64,000 bases of DNA, taken from contig NZ_PTXL01000001.1 of the NCBI RefSeq assembly GCF_004343775.1, forward strand, positions 186,001 through 250,000, in the 5' to 3' direction. The translations under genes and the position numbers were made by a program. Positions 46,020 to 55,796 of this stretch are shown one piece after another. The notes under the pieces were generated by a model that saw only the letters and a list, made by a program, of their open reading frames with translations, ran no database searches and had not been told where the DNA came from. The first letter of the stretch is position 1. Every line of letters begins with the position of its first letter. Source of the DNA: Burkholderia sp. SRS-46. Lineage in GTDB: Bacteria; Pseudomonadota; Gammaproteobacteria; Burkholderiales; Burkholderiaceae.

Positions 46020-46638
46020 GATCGTCTTGAGACGTGCTGAGCATCCGCTCCACGTAGCGCGCGATCATGTCGATTTCGAGATTCACCTGGCTGCCCGCCT
46101 TCAGGTGACGCAGCGTCGTGACCTCGACCGTATGCGGAATCAGGTTGATCGAAAACTCACAGCCGTCCGCGCGGTCCGCAACCGAGTTCACGGTCAGGCT
46201 CACGCCGTTCACCGTGATCGAGCCCTTGTACGCGAGATAGCGGCCGAGCTGGCGCGGCGCGACGATGCGCAGCTCGTGCGACTCGCCGACCGGCGCGAAG
46301 TGCGACACGGTGCCGAGCCCGTCGACGTGGCCCGACACGATGTGCCCGCCGAGCCGGTCGTGCGCGCGCAGCGCCTTCTCGAGGTTGACGTCGCCCGGCT
46401 CCGCAAGGCCGACCGTGAGGTTCAGGCTTTCGCGCGACACTTCGACGTCGAACGCATCGGCCGTCTTCTCGATCACCGTCATGCACGCGCCCTGGATCGC
46501 GATGCTGTCGCCGAGCGCGACGTCGGCGAGGTCGAGCCCGCCGGCTTTCACGGTGAGGCGCACGCCCGCGTCCGGCGACGTGCCGAGCGGCTGGATCGAT
46601 TCAATACGGCCGACGGCCGCGACAATTCCGGTAAACAT
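46003..46638 (-). CDS. ribE: Riboflavin synthase alpha chain RibE
   Basis: 211 residues. Dismutates two 6,7-dimethyl-8-ribityllumazine to riboflavin. The internal duplication is visible: MFTGIVAAVGRIESI ... IQGACMTVIEKT, then HIVSGHVDGLGTV ... ITVNGVSLTVNSV. It follows ribD by 14 bp. Its stop lies exactly at the edge of the decayed patch, so the last residues (PKPLK) may derive from the rearrangement, but the enzyme domain is complete. Confidence 0.95.
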   Translation of the reverse strand: MFTGIVAAVGRIESIQPLGTSPDAGVRLTVKAGGLDLADVALGDSIAIQGACMTVIEKTADAFDVEVSRESLNLTVGLAEPGDVNLEKALRAHDRLGGHIVSGHVDGLGTVSHFAPVGESHELRIVAPRQLGRYLAYKGSITVNGVSLTVNSVADRADGCEFSINLIPHTVEVTTLRHLKAGSQVNLEIDMIARYVERMLSTSQDDPKPLK

Positions 46639-46652
46639 CGTGACGATTCCGT

Positions 46653-47774
46653 TCAAGGAGTGGCGGCGAGCGGCGCGAAGCGCGCCAGGATCCGCAGATC
46701 GTCGCCGATCCGCTCGATGCCGTGAAACGTGAGCCGCGCGCGCGCGTCGAGGCTGGCCGGCGCGGCGAGATCGAACATGCCGGCCGCGTCCGCGCCGAGC
46801 AGGCTCGGCGCGAAGTAGAGCAGCAGCTCGTCGACGCAGTGCTCGCGCAGCAGCGAGCCGTTCAGCTTGTGGCCCGCCTCGACGTGCAGCTCGTTGATGC
46901 CGCGCGCGCCGAGCGCCGTCAGCATGCCCGGCAGGTCGACCTTGCCGTGCGCGTTCGGCAGCGGCACGATTTCCGCGCCGCGCGCCTTCAGCGCGGTGGC
47001 GCGCGCTTCGCCCGCTTCGTCGAGCCGGCCGCAGAAGATCAGGAGCGGCGCGCCTTCGAGCAGGCGCGCGTCGAGCGGCAGCTCGAGGCGGCTGTCCACC
47101 AGCACGCGCTGCGGCTGGCGCGGCGTGTCGATGCCGCGCACGGTGAGCTGCGGGTTGTCCTCGCGCACGGTGCCGATGCCGGTGAGGATCGCGCACGCGC
47201 GTGCGCGCCACGCATGGCCGTCGAGCCGCGCGGCGTCGCCGGTGATCCACTGGCTTTCGCCGGACGGCAGCGCGGTGCGGCCGTCGAGCGACGCGGCGCT
47301 CTTCATCCGCACCCACGGGCGGCCGCGCGTCATCCGCGACACGAAGCCGATGTTCAGTTCACCGGCTTCGTGCGCGAGCAGGCCGCAGCGCACGTCGATG
47401 CCCGCGTCGCGCAGCATCCCGAGGCCGCGCCCCGACACCTGCGGGTTCGGGTCTTCCATCGCCGACACGACCTTCGCGACGCGCGCGTCGATCAGCGCGT
47501 TCGCGCACGGCGGCGTGCGGCCGAAATGGCTGCAGGGCTCGAGCGTCACGTAGACGGTCGAGCCCGCGATGTCGTGGCCGCGCGCGCGCGCGTCCTTCAG
47601 CGCCTGCACTTCCGCGTGATCCTGGCCGGCCGGCTGCGTGTAGCCTTCGCCGATCACGTGGCCGTCCTTGACGATCACGCAGCCGACGCGCGGGTTCGGC
47701 GTCGTCGTGTACATCCCGCGCGCGGCCAGTGCGAGCGCGCGCTGCATGTGGGCGAAATCGGTGTCCGAGAACAT
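46653..47774 (-). CDS. ribD: Bifunctional riboflavin deaminase/reductase RibD
   Basis: 373 residues. The N-terminal zinc deaminase domain has DHAEVQAL and PCSHFGRTPPC; the C-terminal NADPH reductase domain has VRMKSAASLDGRTAL and HVEAGHKLNGSLL. Catalyses steps 2 and 3 of riboflavin synthesis. Lies 15 bp downstream of hemL and 14 bp before ribE, so hemL-ribD-ribE is likely one transcript. Confidence 0.96.
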   Translation of the reverse strand: MFSDTDFAHMQRALALAARGMYTTTPNPRVGCVIVKDGHVIGEGYTQPAGQDHAEVQALKDARARGHDIAGSTVYVTLEPCSHFGRTPPCANALIDARVAKVVSAMEDPNPQVSGRGLGMLRDAGIDVRCGLLAHEAGELNIGFVSRMTRGRPWVRMKSAASLDGRTALPSGESQWITGDAARLDGHAWRARACAILTGIGTVREDNPQLTVRGIDTPRQPQRVLVDSRLELPLDARLLEGAPLLIFCGRLDEAGEARATALKARGAEIVPLPNAHGKVDLPGMLTALGARGINELHVEAGHKLNGSLLREHCVDELLLYFAPSLLGADAAGMFDLAAPASLDARARLTFHGIERIGDDLRILARFAPLAATP

Positions 47775-47789
47775 CCGCGCGGCCTCGCG

Positions 47790-49073
47790 TCAGGCCGCCA
47801 GCGCGGCGAACGCGCGGCGGGCGGCCGCGAGCGTCGCGTCGATCACCGCGTCGTCGTGCGTGCTCGACACGAAGCCGGCTTCGTACGCGGACGGCGCGAA
47901 ATAGACGCCCTCGTCGAGCATCAGGTGGAAGAAGCGGTTGAAGCGCTCGACGTTGCCCTGCGTGACCTCGGCGAAGCTCGTCGGCACGCGCTCCGCGAAG
48001 TAGAGGCCGAACATCGCGCCGATCGAATCGGCCGCGAACGGCACGCCGGCCGCGCGCGCCTCGGCGGCGAGGCCGTCGGCGAGGCGCTTCGTCTGCGCGG
48101 TGAGCGCGTCGTAGAAGCCCGGCGCCTGGATCAGCTGCAGCGTCTTCAGGCCCGCGGCGACCGCGATCGGGTTGCCCGACAGCGTGCCGGCCTGGTAGAC
48201 GCCGCCGAGCGGCGCGAGGTGGGCCATGATGTCGCGGCGGCCGCCGAACGCGGCGGCCGGCATCCCGCCGCCGATCACCTTGCCGAGGCAGGTGAGGTCG
48301 GCGGTGATCCCGTAATGGGCCTGCGCGCCGCCGAGCGCGACGCGGAAGCCGCACATCACTTCGTCGAAGATCAGCACCGCGCCGTGCTTCGTGCACTGTG
48401 CGCGCAGCGCGTTCAGGAATTCGGGCGTGCCGCGCACGAGGTTCATGTTGCCGGCGACCGGCTCGACGATCACCGCGGCGATCTCGTCGCCGAACGCGCC
48501 GAACGCTTCCTCGAGCGCGGCGACGTTGTTGTATTCGAGCACGGTCGTGTGCTTCGCGATGTCGGCGGGCACGCCGGCCGACGTCGGGTTGCCGAACGTC
48601 AGCAGGCCCGAGCCGGCCTTCACGAGCAGGCTGTCCGCGTGGCCGTGGTAGCAGCCCTCGAACTTGACGATCCGGCTGCGGCCCGTGAAGCCGCGCGCGA
48701 GGCGCAGCGCGCTCATCGTCGCCTCGGTGCCGCTCGACACCATCCGCACCTGCTCGATCGACGGCACGAGCTTGCAGATCTCCTCGGCGATCACGATCTC
48801 GGCCTCGGTCGGCGCGCCGAACGAGAAACCGTCGCCGAGCACCTTCTGCACGGCCGCGAGCACTTCCGGATGGACGTGGCCGACGATCATCGGCCCCCAC
48901 GAGCCGATGTAGTCGATGTACTGCTTGCCGTCGGCGTCCCAGAAATACGGGCCCTGCGCGCGCGCGACGAAGCGCGGCGTGCCGCCGACCGAGCGGAACG
49001 CGCGGACCGGCGAGTTGACGCCGCCGGGGATGGTCTGCTGCGCGCGTTCGAAGAGGATCTGATTGTTGGACAT
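47790..49073 (-). CDS. hemL: Glutamate-1-semialdehyde 2,1-aminomutase HemL
   Basis: 427 residues from [20 protein letters not shown], the standard start and length. PLP enzyme that makes 5-aminolevulinate in the C5 haem pathway. Motifs: [37 protein letters not shown], and the PLP lysine in [16 protein letters not shown]. Heads the ribD-ribE transcript. Confidence 0.97.
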   Translation of the reverse strand: MSNNQILFERAQQTIPGGVNSPVRAFRSVGGTPRFVARAQGPYFWDADGKQYIDYIGSWGPMIVGHVHPEVLAAVQKVLGDGFSFGAPTEAEIVIAEEICKLVPSIEQVRMVSSGTEATMSALRLARGFTGRSRIVKFEGCYHGHADSLLVKAGSGLLTFGNPTSAGVPADIAKHTTVLEYNNVAALEEAFGAFGDEIAAVIVEPVAGNMNLVRGTPEFLNALRAQCTKHGAVLIFDEVMCGFRVALGGAQAHYGITADLTCLGKVIGGGMPAAAFGGRRDIMAHLAPLGGVYQAGTLSGNPIAVAAGLKTLQLIQAPGFYDALTAQTKRLADGLAAEARAAGVPFAADSIGAMFGLYFAERVPTSFAEVTQGNVERFNRFFHLMLDEGVYFAPSAYEAGFVSSTHDDAVIDATLAAARRAFAALAA

Positions 49074-49224
49074 GGGCGAAACCTGCGAGAGAAGGGCGCG
49101 GGCGGGCCGGTGCACGGGCCGCGGCGCCTGGGCGGAACGATCGTCCGATTGTACCGGAGACGCGCGCGGCGGGCCCGCGGGCGGCCTGCGGCCCTTCGGC
49201 GCGCGGGGTTTCGGCGGCGCGGTC

Positions 49225-49677
49225 TCAGCGCGGCGGCTTGCGCCTGCCGGTCAGCTCGGCCCAGCGCTTCTCGAGCGGGCCCTCGACCATCGGCTTGATC
49301 GACGTGCCGGACGTCTGCGCGTCCCAGGTCTGCACCGAGTACGGATGGATCCGCAGCGTGTCACGCGGGATCACGACCTCCTGGTGGCCGTCGACGAGCC
49401 AGTCGTAGACGAAGTCGATGCAGAGGCGATAGCCGCGCTTCGTCGAAGGGTCGGGTACCTCGTACGGCGCGCGCGTCACGTAGCCGGAGCCGAATACGCC
49501 CTTGGGCTCCTTCGCGACGCGGTGCAGGAACACCCGGTCGCCCGGCAGGATGCCGCGCGCGAAGCCGCAGCCCCACACATCGTGCACGGCCTCGCCGGCC
49601 TTCACGCGCGCGGCGACGTCGGGCAGCTCGGGCCACGGCCATTTCTTGGGGCTCCAGATCAGCAGGAAGGCGGTCAT
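49225..49677 (-). CDS. EVE/PUA-like domain protein
   Basis: 150 residues. The opening [17 protein letters not shown] and the [20 protein letters not shown] strand pattern suggest an EVE/PUA-like base-recognition fold. I cannot assign a function; such domains read modified bases in DNA or RNA. No second domain. Single gene between hemL and an exporter; the start lacks a strong ribosome site but composition is core-like. Confidence 0.65.
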   Translation of the reverse strand: MTAFLLIWSPKKWPWPELPDVAARVKAGEAVHDVWGCGFARGILPGDRVFLHRVAKEPKGVFGSGYVTRAPYEVPDPSTKRGYRLCIDFVYDWLVDGHQEVVIPRDTLRIHPYSVQTWDAQTSGTSIKPMVEGPLEKRWAELTGRRKPPR

Positions 49678-49897
49678 CGGTTCGGGCGCGAAAAGGATTG
49701 ATCAGACAAGGGATGCAAGCTTAATCCACGCGGCGCACGATCGCGCAACGCGCAACGCGTGCAGCGTCGCCCGGCCGGGTCGCCCGAAAAAGTTGCGCGT
49801 ACAATCATGGGCTCGGCGGCGCCGCATCGGCCGCCGTCTTCCCGTCTTCACCGCCGCGCACGCCCCCGGGGCGCGCCAGCATCTTTTCCGGATCCTC

Positions 49898-51115
49898 ATG
49901 TCTCACGTCGTCCGGCGCCGGCCCGATGCCCGGCTGATCCTGTTGCTCGGCGCGCTCGCCGCCTGCGGGCCGATTGCCACCGACATGTACCTGCCGAGCC
50001 TGCCCGCGATCGCGGGCGGTTTTTCCGTCAGCCCCGGCGCCGCGCAGCGCACGCTGACGAGCTTCATGGCCGGCTTCTCGATCGGCATGCTGCTGTACGG
50101 CCCGCTGTCCGACACCTGGGGCCGGCGCCCGGTGCTGCTCGGCGGCATCGCGCTGTTCACGCTCGCGAGCATCGGCTGCGTCGTGGCCGGCTCGATCGAC
50201 ATGCTGATCGTCGTGCGCTTCCTTCAAGCACTGGGCGCCGGCGCGGCATCGGTGCTCGCGCGGGCGATCGCGCGCGACGCGCACGAGCCGAGCGACGCGG
50301 CGAAGGTGCTGTCGATGGTCGCGATCGTCACCGCGGTGGGCCCGCTGCTCGCGCCGCTGCTCGGCGGGCAGGTGCTGCGCTTCGCCGGCTGGCGCGGCGT
50401 GTTCGTCGTGCTCGCGGCGTTCGGCGCGCTGTGCGCGGCGACCGCCTACCTGCGCGTGCCGGAGACCTGGCCGAAGGAGCGGCGCAAGAGCGCGGCCGTG
50501 CTCGCGTCGTTCGCGTCTTACGGGCGCATCCTGTCCGATCCGGTCGCGTGGGGGCACATGCTTTGCGGCGGAATGGCGTTCGCGTCGATGTTCTCGTATA
50601 TCACCGCGACGCCGTTCGTCTACATCGAGTACTTCCACGTGTCGCCGCAGCATTACGGATTCCTGTTCGGCCTGAACGTGGTCGGCATCATGATCGGCAA
50701 CTTCACGAACACGCGGCTCGTCGGCCGGATCGGCTCGCTGCGGATCATCGCGGCGGCGTCGCTCGTGAGCTGCATCGGGTCACTCGCGGTCGCGCTCGTC
50801 GCGCTGACGGGGTGGGGCGGGCTGTGGTCGATCGTGGTGTGCCTGTTCTTCGTGGTCGGCGTGGTCGGGATCCTGTCGGCGAACTGCACGACCGACCTGA
50901 TGCACCGCTATCCGCACAACGCGGGCGCGTCGGCGGCCGTGTTCGGCGCGATGCAGCTCGCGCTCGGCGCGCTCGCGAGCATCGCGATCGGCGCACTCGC
51001 GGACGGCACGCCGTTCGCGATGGGCGTCACGATCGGCGTGACCGGCCTGTTGTGCTTCGCCGGGCGATTTCTCGTGCTGCGCTGGCATGGCCGGCCGGTG
51101 AAGGCCGGCGCCTGA
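49898..51115 (+). CDS. Bcr/CflA family multidrug efflux MFS transporter
   Basis: 405 residues, twelve predicted helices. Characteristic DHA1/Bcr motifs: GPIATDMYLPSLPAIA in helix 1, YGPLSDTWGRRPVLLGG (motif A), and GAGAASVLARAIARD in helix 4. Exports drugs such as bicyclomycin or sulfonamides in relatives. Start at MSHVVRRRPDARL; the ribosome site is weak. A terminator follows. Confidence 0.93.
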   Translation: MSHVVRRRPDARLILLLGALAACGPIATDMYLPSLPAIAGGFSVSPGAAQRTLTSFMAGFSIGMLLYGPLSDTWGRRPVLLGGIALFTLASIGCVVAGSIDMLIVVRFLQALGAGAASVLARAIARDAHEPSDAAKVLSMVAIVTAVGPLLAPLLGGQVLRFAGWRGVFVVLAAFGALCAATAYLRVPETWPKERRKSAAVLASFASYGRILSDPVAWGHMLCGGMAFASMFSYITATPFVYIEYFHVSPQHYGFLFGLNVVGIMIGNFTNTRLVGRIGSLRIIAAASLVSCIGSLAVALVALTGWGGLWSIVVCLFFVVGVVGILSANCTTDLMHRYPHNAGASAAVFGAMQLALGALASIAIGALADGTPFAMGVTIGVTGLLCFAGRFLVLRWHGRPVKAGA

Positions 51116-51155
51116 GCGGCGTGCGACCTGGCGCGCGGCACGGCGCGCCCGAATG

Positions 51156-51195
51156 AAAAACGCCACCGGGGCATCGCTCCCGGTGGCGTTTTTTA
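51156..51195. terminator. Bidirectional terminator between MFS gene and glk-hexR
   Basis: AAAAACGCCACCGGG-N8-CCCGGTGGCGTTTTTT between convergent genes. Confidence 0.95.
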
Positions 51196-51227
51196 CAGGC
51201 GGCCGCGCGAGGCGGCCGCAATCCGCG

Positions 51228-53159
51228 TCAGTCCCTCGCGGCGTCCCGCGCGGCGGGCGACGCGCCGTGGCTCAGCCAGTCGAGCACGTCGGCCGTCTCG
51301 TCGTCGCTGGCGCGCGTTTTCGCCTGCGCGACGGCCTCGCTCAGCTCCGCGTTCGGCGATGCGCGACGGATCGCGACGCCGACCGCGAGGATGTCGATCA
51401 TCAGCAGGTGCAGGATCCGCGAGATCATCGACAGCTGCGATTCGCGCATCTCGATGTGATCGGTCTCGAGCGCGACGGTCGCGCGCTTCGCGAGCGGCGT
51501 GTTGCTCGACGTGATCGCGATCACCTTCGCGCCGGCCTGCATCGCGACGTCGAGCACGCGCAGCAGCTCCGGCGCGCGCCCCGACTTCGACACCGCGACG
51601 ATCACGTCGCCCTTGCCGAGCAGCGCGGCCGACGCGGCCTGCATGTACAGGTCGCCGTACGCGATCGTCGGGATTCCGAAGCGGAAGAACTTGTAGTGCG
51701 CGTCCTGCGCGACGATGTTCGAGTTGCCGAGCCCGTAGAACTCGATGCGCCGCGCGCCGTTCAGGATCTCGATCGCCTTCTCGACGTGCTCGAAGTTCAG
51801 GTGCTCGCGCAGCTGCAGGATCGACGACACCGTGTTGTCGAGCACCTTCGCGCCGAAGTCGGTCGCGGTATCGCCGAGATGCACCTGGCTGTGGCTCATC
51901 GGGATCGTGCCGGTGAGGCCCGTCGCGAGCTTCAGCTTGAAGTCGGACAGCCCCTGGCAGCCGAGCGAGCGGCAGAAGCGGATCACGGTCGGCTGGCTGA
52001 CGTCGGCCTTGCGCGCGATGTCGACGATCGGATCGTTGATGATCGAGCGCGGATGGTTCAGCGCGAGATCGGCGACGCGGCGCTCGGCCGGCGTCAGCGC
52101 GTCGCGCATCTGGCGGATCCGCTCGAACACCGCAGACGACGCGCCGCCCGAGCGGTTCGACAGCTGCTCCGCGAGGATCGCCGACACGCCGAGGAACGCC
52201 GGATATTCGGCGGTGATCAGGTAGGTCGGCACGTTCTCGAGGTAGTGCGTGAAGCGGCCCTTCGCCTCGAAGCGCGCGCGGAACGACGAGCGCGTGAACA
52301 ACTCGCCGAGCTTCAGCGCGACGCCGCCGCCGATGTAGACGCCGCCGAGCGCGCCGAGCGTCAGCGCGACGCTGCCCGCGAACGAACCGAGAATCGCGCA
52401 GAAGCATTCGACCGTCTCGAGCGCGAGCGCATCGCCCGCATGCGCGCGCTCGACGATCTCGGCCGTGTCGACGCTCGCCGCGACGCGCTTCTTGTCGCGC
52501 GCGGCGAGCGCGCGATAGATGATCTCGATGCCCGGCCCCGCGCATACACGCTCGAACGACACGTGCGGAAACTTCTTGCGCGCGTACTGCAGCACGAGAT
52601 CCTCGCGCTCGTCCTGCGGCGCGAACGACGCATGGCCGCCTTCGCTGCCGAGCGCGATCCAGCGGTCGTCGGCCGGAATCAGCCCGGACACGCCGAGCCC
52701 CGTGCCGGGCCCGAGCAGCCCGATCACGCTGTTCTGGCGGCGCGCGCCGCCGCCGATCTGCACGCGCTGCGCGTCGGTCAGGCCCGGCAGCGCCATCGCG
52801 AGCGCGGTGAAGTCGTTGACGACGAGCAGCGTGTCGAAGCCGAGCGCGCGGCGCGTCGCCTCGATCGAGAAGCTCCAGTCGTGGTTGGTCATCGTGACCA
52901 GGTCGCCGTCGACCGGGTTCGCGATCGCGATCGCCGCGTGGTTCACGCGGGCGATCTTCACGTCCTTCAGGTATTTGCGGATCGCGTCGGTGAGCGTCGG
53001 ATACTCGGCGCCCGGGTAGACGCGAATCTGCGTGATCTCGCCCGGGCCGGTTTCCAGCGCGAAACGCGCGTTGGTGCCGCCCACATCCGCGAGCAGGCGC
53101 GGGCCATCGGCATGTTGGCTCGCGGCGGCGGCGGCTTTACTTTGCGCACCAGTAGACAT
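51228..53159 (-). CDS. glk: Glucokinase fused to HexR/RpiR-type regulator
   Basis: 643 residues, a fusion characteristic of Burkholderia and relatives. Residues about 20-340: bacterial glucokinase (ATP loop [42 protein letters not shown]). Residues about 350-425: RpiR HTH ([20 protein letters not shown]). Residues about 470-600: SIS sugar-phosphate domain ([26 protein letters not shown]). Phosphorylates glucose and probably represses zwf/sugar-import promoters until a pathway intermediate binds. Its start overlaps pgl by 23 bp. Confidence 0.96.
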   Translation of the reverse strand: MSTGAQSKAAAAASQHADGPRLLADVGGTNARFALETGPGEITQIRVYPGAEYPTLTDAIRKYLKDVKIARVNHAAIAIANPVDGDLVTMTNHDWSFSIEATRRALGFDTLLVVNDFTALAMALPGLTDAQRVQIGGGARRQNSVIGLLGPGTGLGVSGLIPADDRWIALGSEGGHASFAPQDEREDLVLQYARKKFPHVSFERVCAGPGIEIIYRALAARDKKRVAASVDTAEIVERAHAGDALALETVECFCAILGSFAGSVALTLGALGGVYIGGGVALKLGELFTRSSFRARFEAKGRFTHYLENVPTYLITAEYPAFLGVSAILAEQLSNRSGGASSAVFERIRQMRDALTPAERRVADLALNHPRSIINDPIVDIARKADVSQPTVIRFCRSLGCQGLSDFKLKLATGLTGTIPMSHSQVHLGDTATDFGAKVLDNTVSSILQLREHLNFEHVEKAIEILNGARRIEFYGLGNSNIVAQDAHYKFFRFGIPTIAYGDLYMQAASAALLGKGDVIVAVSKSGRAPELLRVLDVAMQAGAKVIAITSSNTPLAKRATVALETDHIEMRESQLSMISRILHLLMIDILAVGVAIRRASPNAELSEAVAQAKTRASDDETADVLDWLSHGASPAARDAARD

Positions 53160-53817
53160 CGAGCTGGGTCCCCTTGTCGTTGGCCAGTTTCGAAATGGCG
53201 TTCTGCTGCGGCGCCGAGGCGGCCGCCTCGAGCACCTCGCGCTTGCGGTTGCCCGCGATCAGCAGGAACAGCCGGTCGATGCGCGTCAGCGCGTCGAGCG
53301 AAAAGCTCACGCGCGCATGCGGCGCCGCGCCGGGATGCACGGCGACGAAGCGCTCGGCGGTCGTGATCGCGTGGTCCCATTCGGGCGCGTCGGCGAAGAT
53401 CGACGCGGTGTGGCCGTCCTCACCCATGCCGAGCACCGCGATATCGGGCAGGCGGTGCGCGGGGTTCGCGTTCAGCGCGGCGACATGCGCGTCGAGCGCG
53501 GCGCGCGTATCGACGAGCGGCAGGAAGGTGGCGGGCGCGGCCGCGTGCTGCAGCAGCGTGTCGCGCACGAGGCGCGCGTTGCTCGCGGCATCGTCTTCCG
53601 GCACCCAGCGGTCGTCGACCAGCGTGAGCTCGACCTGGCTCCAGTCGAGCGCCGCATGCGACAGCGTCTGCAGGAACGGGCGCGGGCTGGTGCCGCCGGA
53701 CACCGCGAGCGTCGGGCGCGCGGGGCGGGCGAGCACCGCGCGCAGCGCGTCGCCGACGGCCTGCGCGAGCGCGTCGCTTTGCGCTTCCTGGGTGTCGAAA
53801 GCGTGGATCTCGATCAC
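53137..53817 (-). CDS. pgl: 6-phosphogluconolactonase Pgl
   Basis: 226 residues, hydrolyses 6-phosphogluconolactone. Opening [20 protein letters not shown], sugar-phosphate loop [30 protein letters not shown], and the [17 protein letters not shown] signature. GGAGGAG precedes the ATG. Between zwf (82-bp gap) and glk (overlap) in the Entner-Doudoroff entry operon. Confidence 0.96.
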   Translation of the reverse strand: MIEIHAFDTQEAQSDALAQAVGDALRAVLARPARPTLAVSGGTSPRPFLQTLSHAALDWSQVELTLVDDRWVPEDDAASNARLVRDTLLQHAAAPATFLPLVDTRAALDAHVAALNANPAHRLPDIAVLGMGEDGHTASIFADAPEWDHAITTAERFVAVHPGAAPHARVSFSLDALTRIDRLFLLIAGNRKREVLEAAASAPQQNAISKLANDKGTQLDVYWCAK

Positions 53818-53865
53818 ATCTCCTCCGGACTGCTGTTATCTGTTCAATCGTGTTGGGGTACGGCG

Positions 53866-53891
53866 GCGGGCGCCGCGTGCACGGCGCCCGC
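53866..53891 (-). terminator. GC-rich hairpin between zwf and pgl
   Basis: GCGGGCGCCG (53866-53875) pairs with CGGCGCCCGC (53882-53891), just after the zwf stop. No T tract; more likely a processing or attenuating stem than a full terminator. Confidence 0.4.
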
Positions 53892-53899
53892 TCGATACA

Positions 53900-55369
53900 T
53901 CAGTTCTCTTCTTCGAGCCAGCAGGTGCCGTGCTGCGCGAGCATCGCGCTTGCCGCGGCCGGGCCCCACGTGCCCGCCGCGTACGGCTTCGGCGGCTTCA
54001 GCGAGCGCGCCCATTCGTTCAGGATCGGCTCGACCCAGCGCCACGCGGCTTCCTGTTCGTCGCGGCGCACGAAGAGGGCGAGGCGGCCGTTGATCACGTC
54101 GAGCAGCAGGCGCTGGTACGCCTCCATCTGGCCTTCCTTGAAGAACTGGTCGAACGCGAGGTCGAGGTGCACGCTCGCGAGGTTCATGCCTTCGCCGGGC
54201 TGCTTCGCGAGGCAGTACAGGCGGATCGTCTCGTTCGGCTGCAGGCGGATCACGAGGCGGTTCGCGCCGGGGCGCAGCGCGGTCGGCCCGAGCGCCGAGT
54301 GCGGCACCGGACGGAAGTTGACGACGATCTCCGCGACGCGGTCGGCGAGCCGCTTGCCGGTGCGCAGGAAGAACGGCACGCCGGCCCAGCGCCAGTTCTC
54401 GATCTCGACCTTCAGCGCGACGAAGGTCTCGGTCGGGCTGTCCGGCTTCACGCCCGGCTCGGTTGCATAGGCGGGCACCTGCGCGCCCTTGATCACGCCC
54501 GCGTGGTACTGGCCGCGCACCGCGACCTTGCCGATGTCGCGCGGGTCGACCGGCTTCAGCGCGCGCAGCACGCGCAGCTTCTCGTCGCGCACCGAATCGG
54601 AATCCATCGAGTGCGGCGGCTCCATCGCGACGATCGACAACAGCTGCAGCAGGTGGTTCTGCACCATGTCGCGCAGCGCGCCGGTGTTGTCGTAGAAATC
54701 GCCGCGCGCCTCGACGCCGAGTTCCTCGGCGATCGTGATCTGGATGCTCTCGACCCATTCGCGGCGCCACAGCGGCTCGAACAGCGCGTTGCCGAAGCGC
54801 AGCGCGAGCAGGTTCTGCACCGGCTCCTTCCCGAGATAGTGGTCGATCCGGTAGATCTGCTCTTCCGCGAAGATCTCGCCGACGGCGTCGTTGATCGCGT
54901 TCGACGAGCGCAGGTCGTAGCCGAGCGGCTTCTCGAGCACGATGCGCGCGCCCTGGTTCAGGCCGACCGCCGCGAGCGCCTTGCAGATCGGCACGAACAG
55001 CGACGGGCCCGTCGCCAGGTAGAACACCCGGATGCCGGCCAGCTGGTCGACCGTGTCGCGCAGCAGCGCGTAGTCCTCCGCACGGCCGAGGTCGAGCTTC
55101 ACGTACACGATGCGCTCGACGAAGCTCTTCCATGCGGTCTCGTCGAACGCGCCGCGCGATGCCTTCGCCGCGTGCGGCTTCACGTGTTCCTCGACCCACT
55201 CGAGATACCCGGCGAGATCGGCCGCGTGGCGCGCGACCGCGACGATCTTGCCGCTGTCCGCCAGCATGTTCGCGCGGTGCGCTTCGAACAGCGCGGGGAG
55301 GATCTTGCGCATCGACAAGTCGCCGGTGCCGCCGAAAAGTACGAAGGTAAAGCTGGAATCGGTATGCAT
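53900..55369 (-). CDS. zwf: Glucose-6-phosphate 1-dehydrogenase
   Basis: 489 residues. Oxidises glucose 6-phosphate to the lactone with NADP+/NAD+. Coenzyme loop FGGTGDLSMRKILPALF, catalytic RIDHYLGKEPVQNL, and EKPLGYDL. First gene of zwf-pgl-glk; its upstream region holds the HexR palindrome. Confidence 0.97.
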   Translation of the reverse strand: MHTDSSFTFVLFGGTGDLSMRKILPALFEAHRANMLADSGKIVAVARHAADLAGYLEWVEEHVKPHAAKASRGAFDETAWKSFVERIVYVKLDLGRAEDYALLRDTVDQLAGIRVFYLATGPSLFVPICKALAAVGLNQGARIVLEKPLGYDLRSSNAINDAVGEIFAEEQIYRIDHYLGKEPVQNLLALRFGNALFEPLWRREWVESIQITIAEELGVEARGDFYDNTGALRDMVQNHLLQLLSIVAMEPPHSMDSDSVRDEKLRVLRALKPVDPRDIGKVAVRGQYHAGVIKGAQVPAYATEPGVKPDSPTETFVALKVEIENWRWAGVPFFLRTGKRLADRVAEIVVNFRPVPHSALGPTALRPGANRLVIRLQPNETIRLYCLAKQPGEGMNLASVHLDLAFDQFFKEGQMEAYQRLLLDVINGRLALFVRRDEQEAAWRWVEPILNEWARSLKPPKPYAAGTWGPAAASAMLAQHGTCWLEEEN

Positions 55370-55426
55370 GTGTCTCCGCCCGGGTTGGGGTGCTGGGAAG
55401 CGATCCGTAGTGCGATAAAAATATTT

Positions 55427-55455
55427 TTGACACTGAATTGTAGTTTAACTACAAT
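55427..55455 (+). promoter_or_regulatory. Promoter of the sugar ABC importer
   Basis: Perfect -35 TTGACA (55427-55432), 17-bp spacer, -10 TACAAT (55450-55455). The -10 is embedded in the right arm of the HexR palindrome, so binding would block RNA polymerase. Confidence 0.85.
55437..55455. promoter_or_regulatory. HexR operator
   Basis: Perfect 19-bp palindrome ATTGTAGTTTAACTACAAT. The inner 15 bases TGTAGTTTAACTACA match the HexR consensus TGTARTWWWWYTACA exactly. Lies between zwf and the importer; the regulator is probably the C-terminal half of the Glk-HexR fusion encoded nearby. Confidence 0.88.
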
Positions 55456-55796
55456 CCGCCGCAAGGGGTAGCTCCCGGACGAAGAAAAAATGAAGCGCGG
55501 TCGATGCAACAGCGCGTCCTTCGTCACGGGGTATGCCATGTGCCGAATGTTATCGGACATTGATGACGCGCATCGTGCGCCCGTCATCGGCCCCGGGCTC
55601 GCGCCGCGTCGCGGCGGGCCAGAAACACAAGAGGAGACACGCCGTTGAATCTCAAGTCACGCTTTCTGTAAGAGCCCGGCCGGTCATCGGCCCCGTGCAC
55701 GCGCAGCGCCCCGCGGCTCGATTTCCCAGTCGTCACCAAGAAGCCGGTTCCCGCTGCGGAACCTCACGAGTTGATTCAGTCTGGAGGAGATAAGTA

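Larger units (their letters stand above)
55370..55796. other. Divergent regulatory region with long importer leader
   Basis: Contains the HexR-type palindrome and the importer promoter (listed separately). From the expected transcription start near 55462 the importer mRNA has about 335 nt of leader. A 13-bp repeat GTCATCGGCCCCG lies at 55583 and 55683, exactly 100 bp apart. No open reading frame is supported. Confidence 0.55.

Noticed and set aside
46722..49298. 858-codon plus-strand open frame opposite ribD and hemL
   Set aside because: Antisense to two conserved enzymes, with no recognisable domains.
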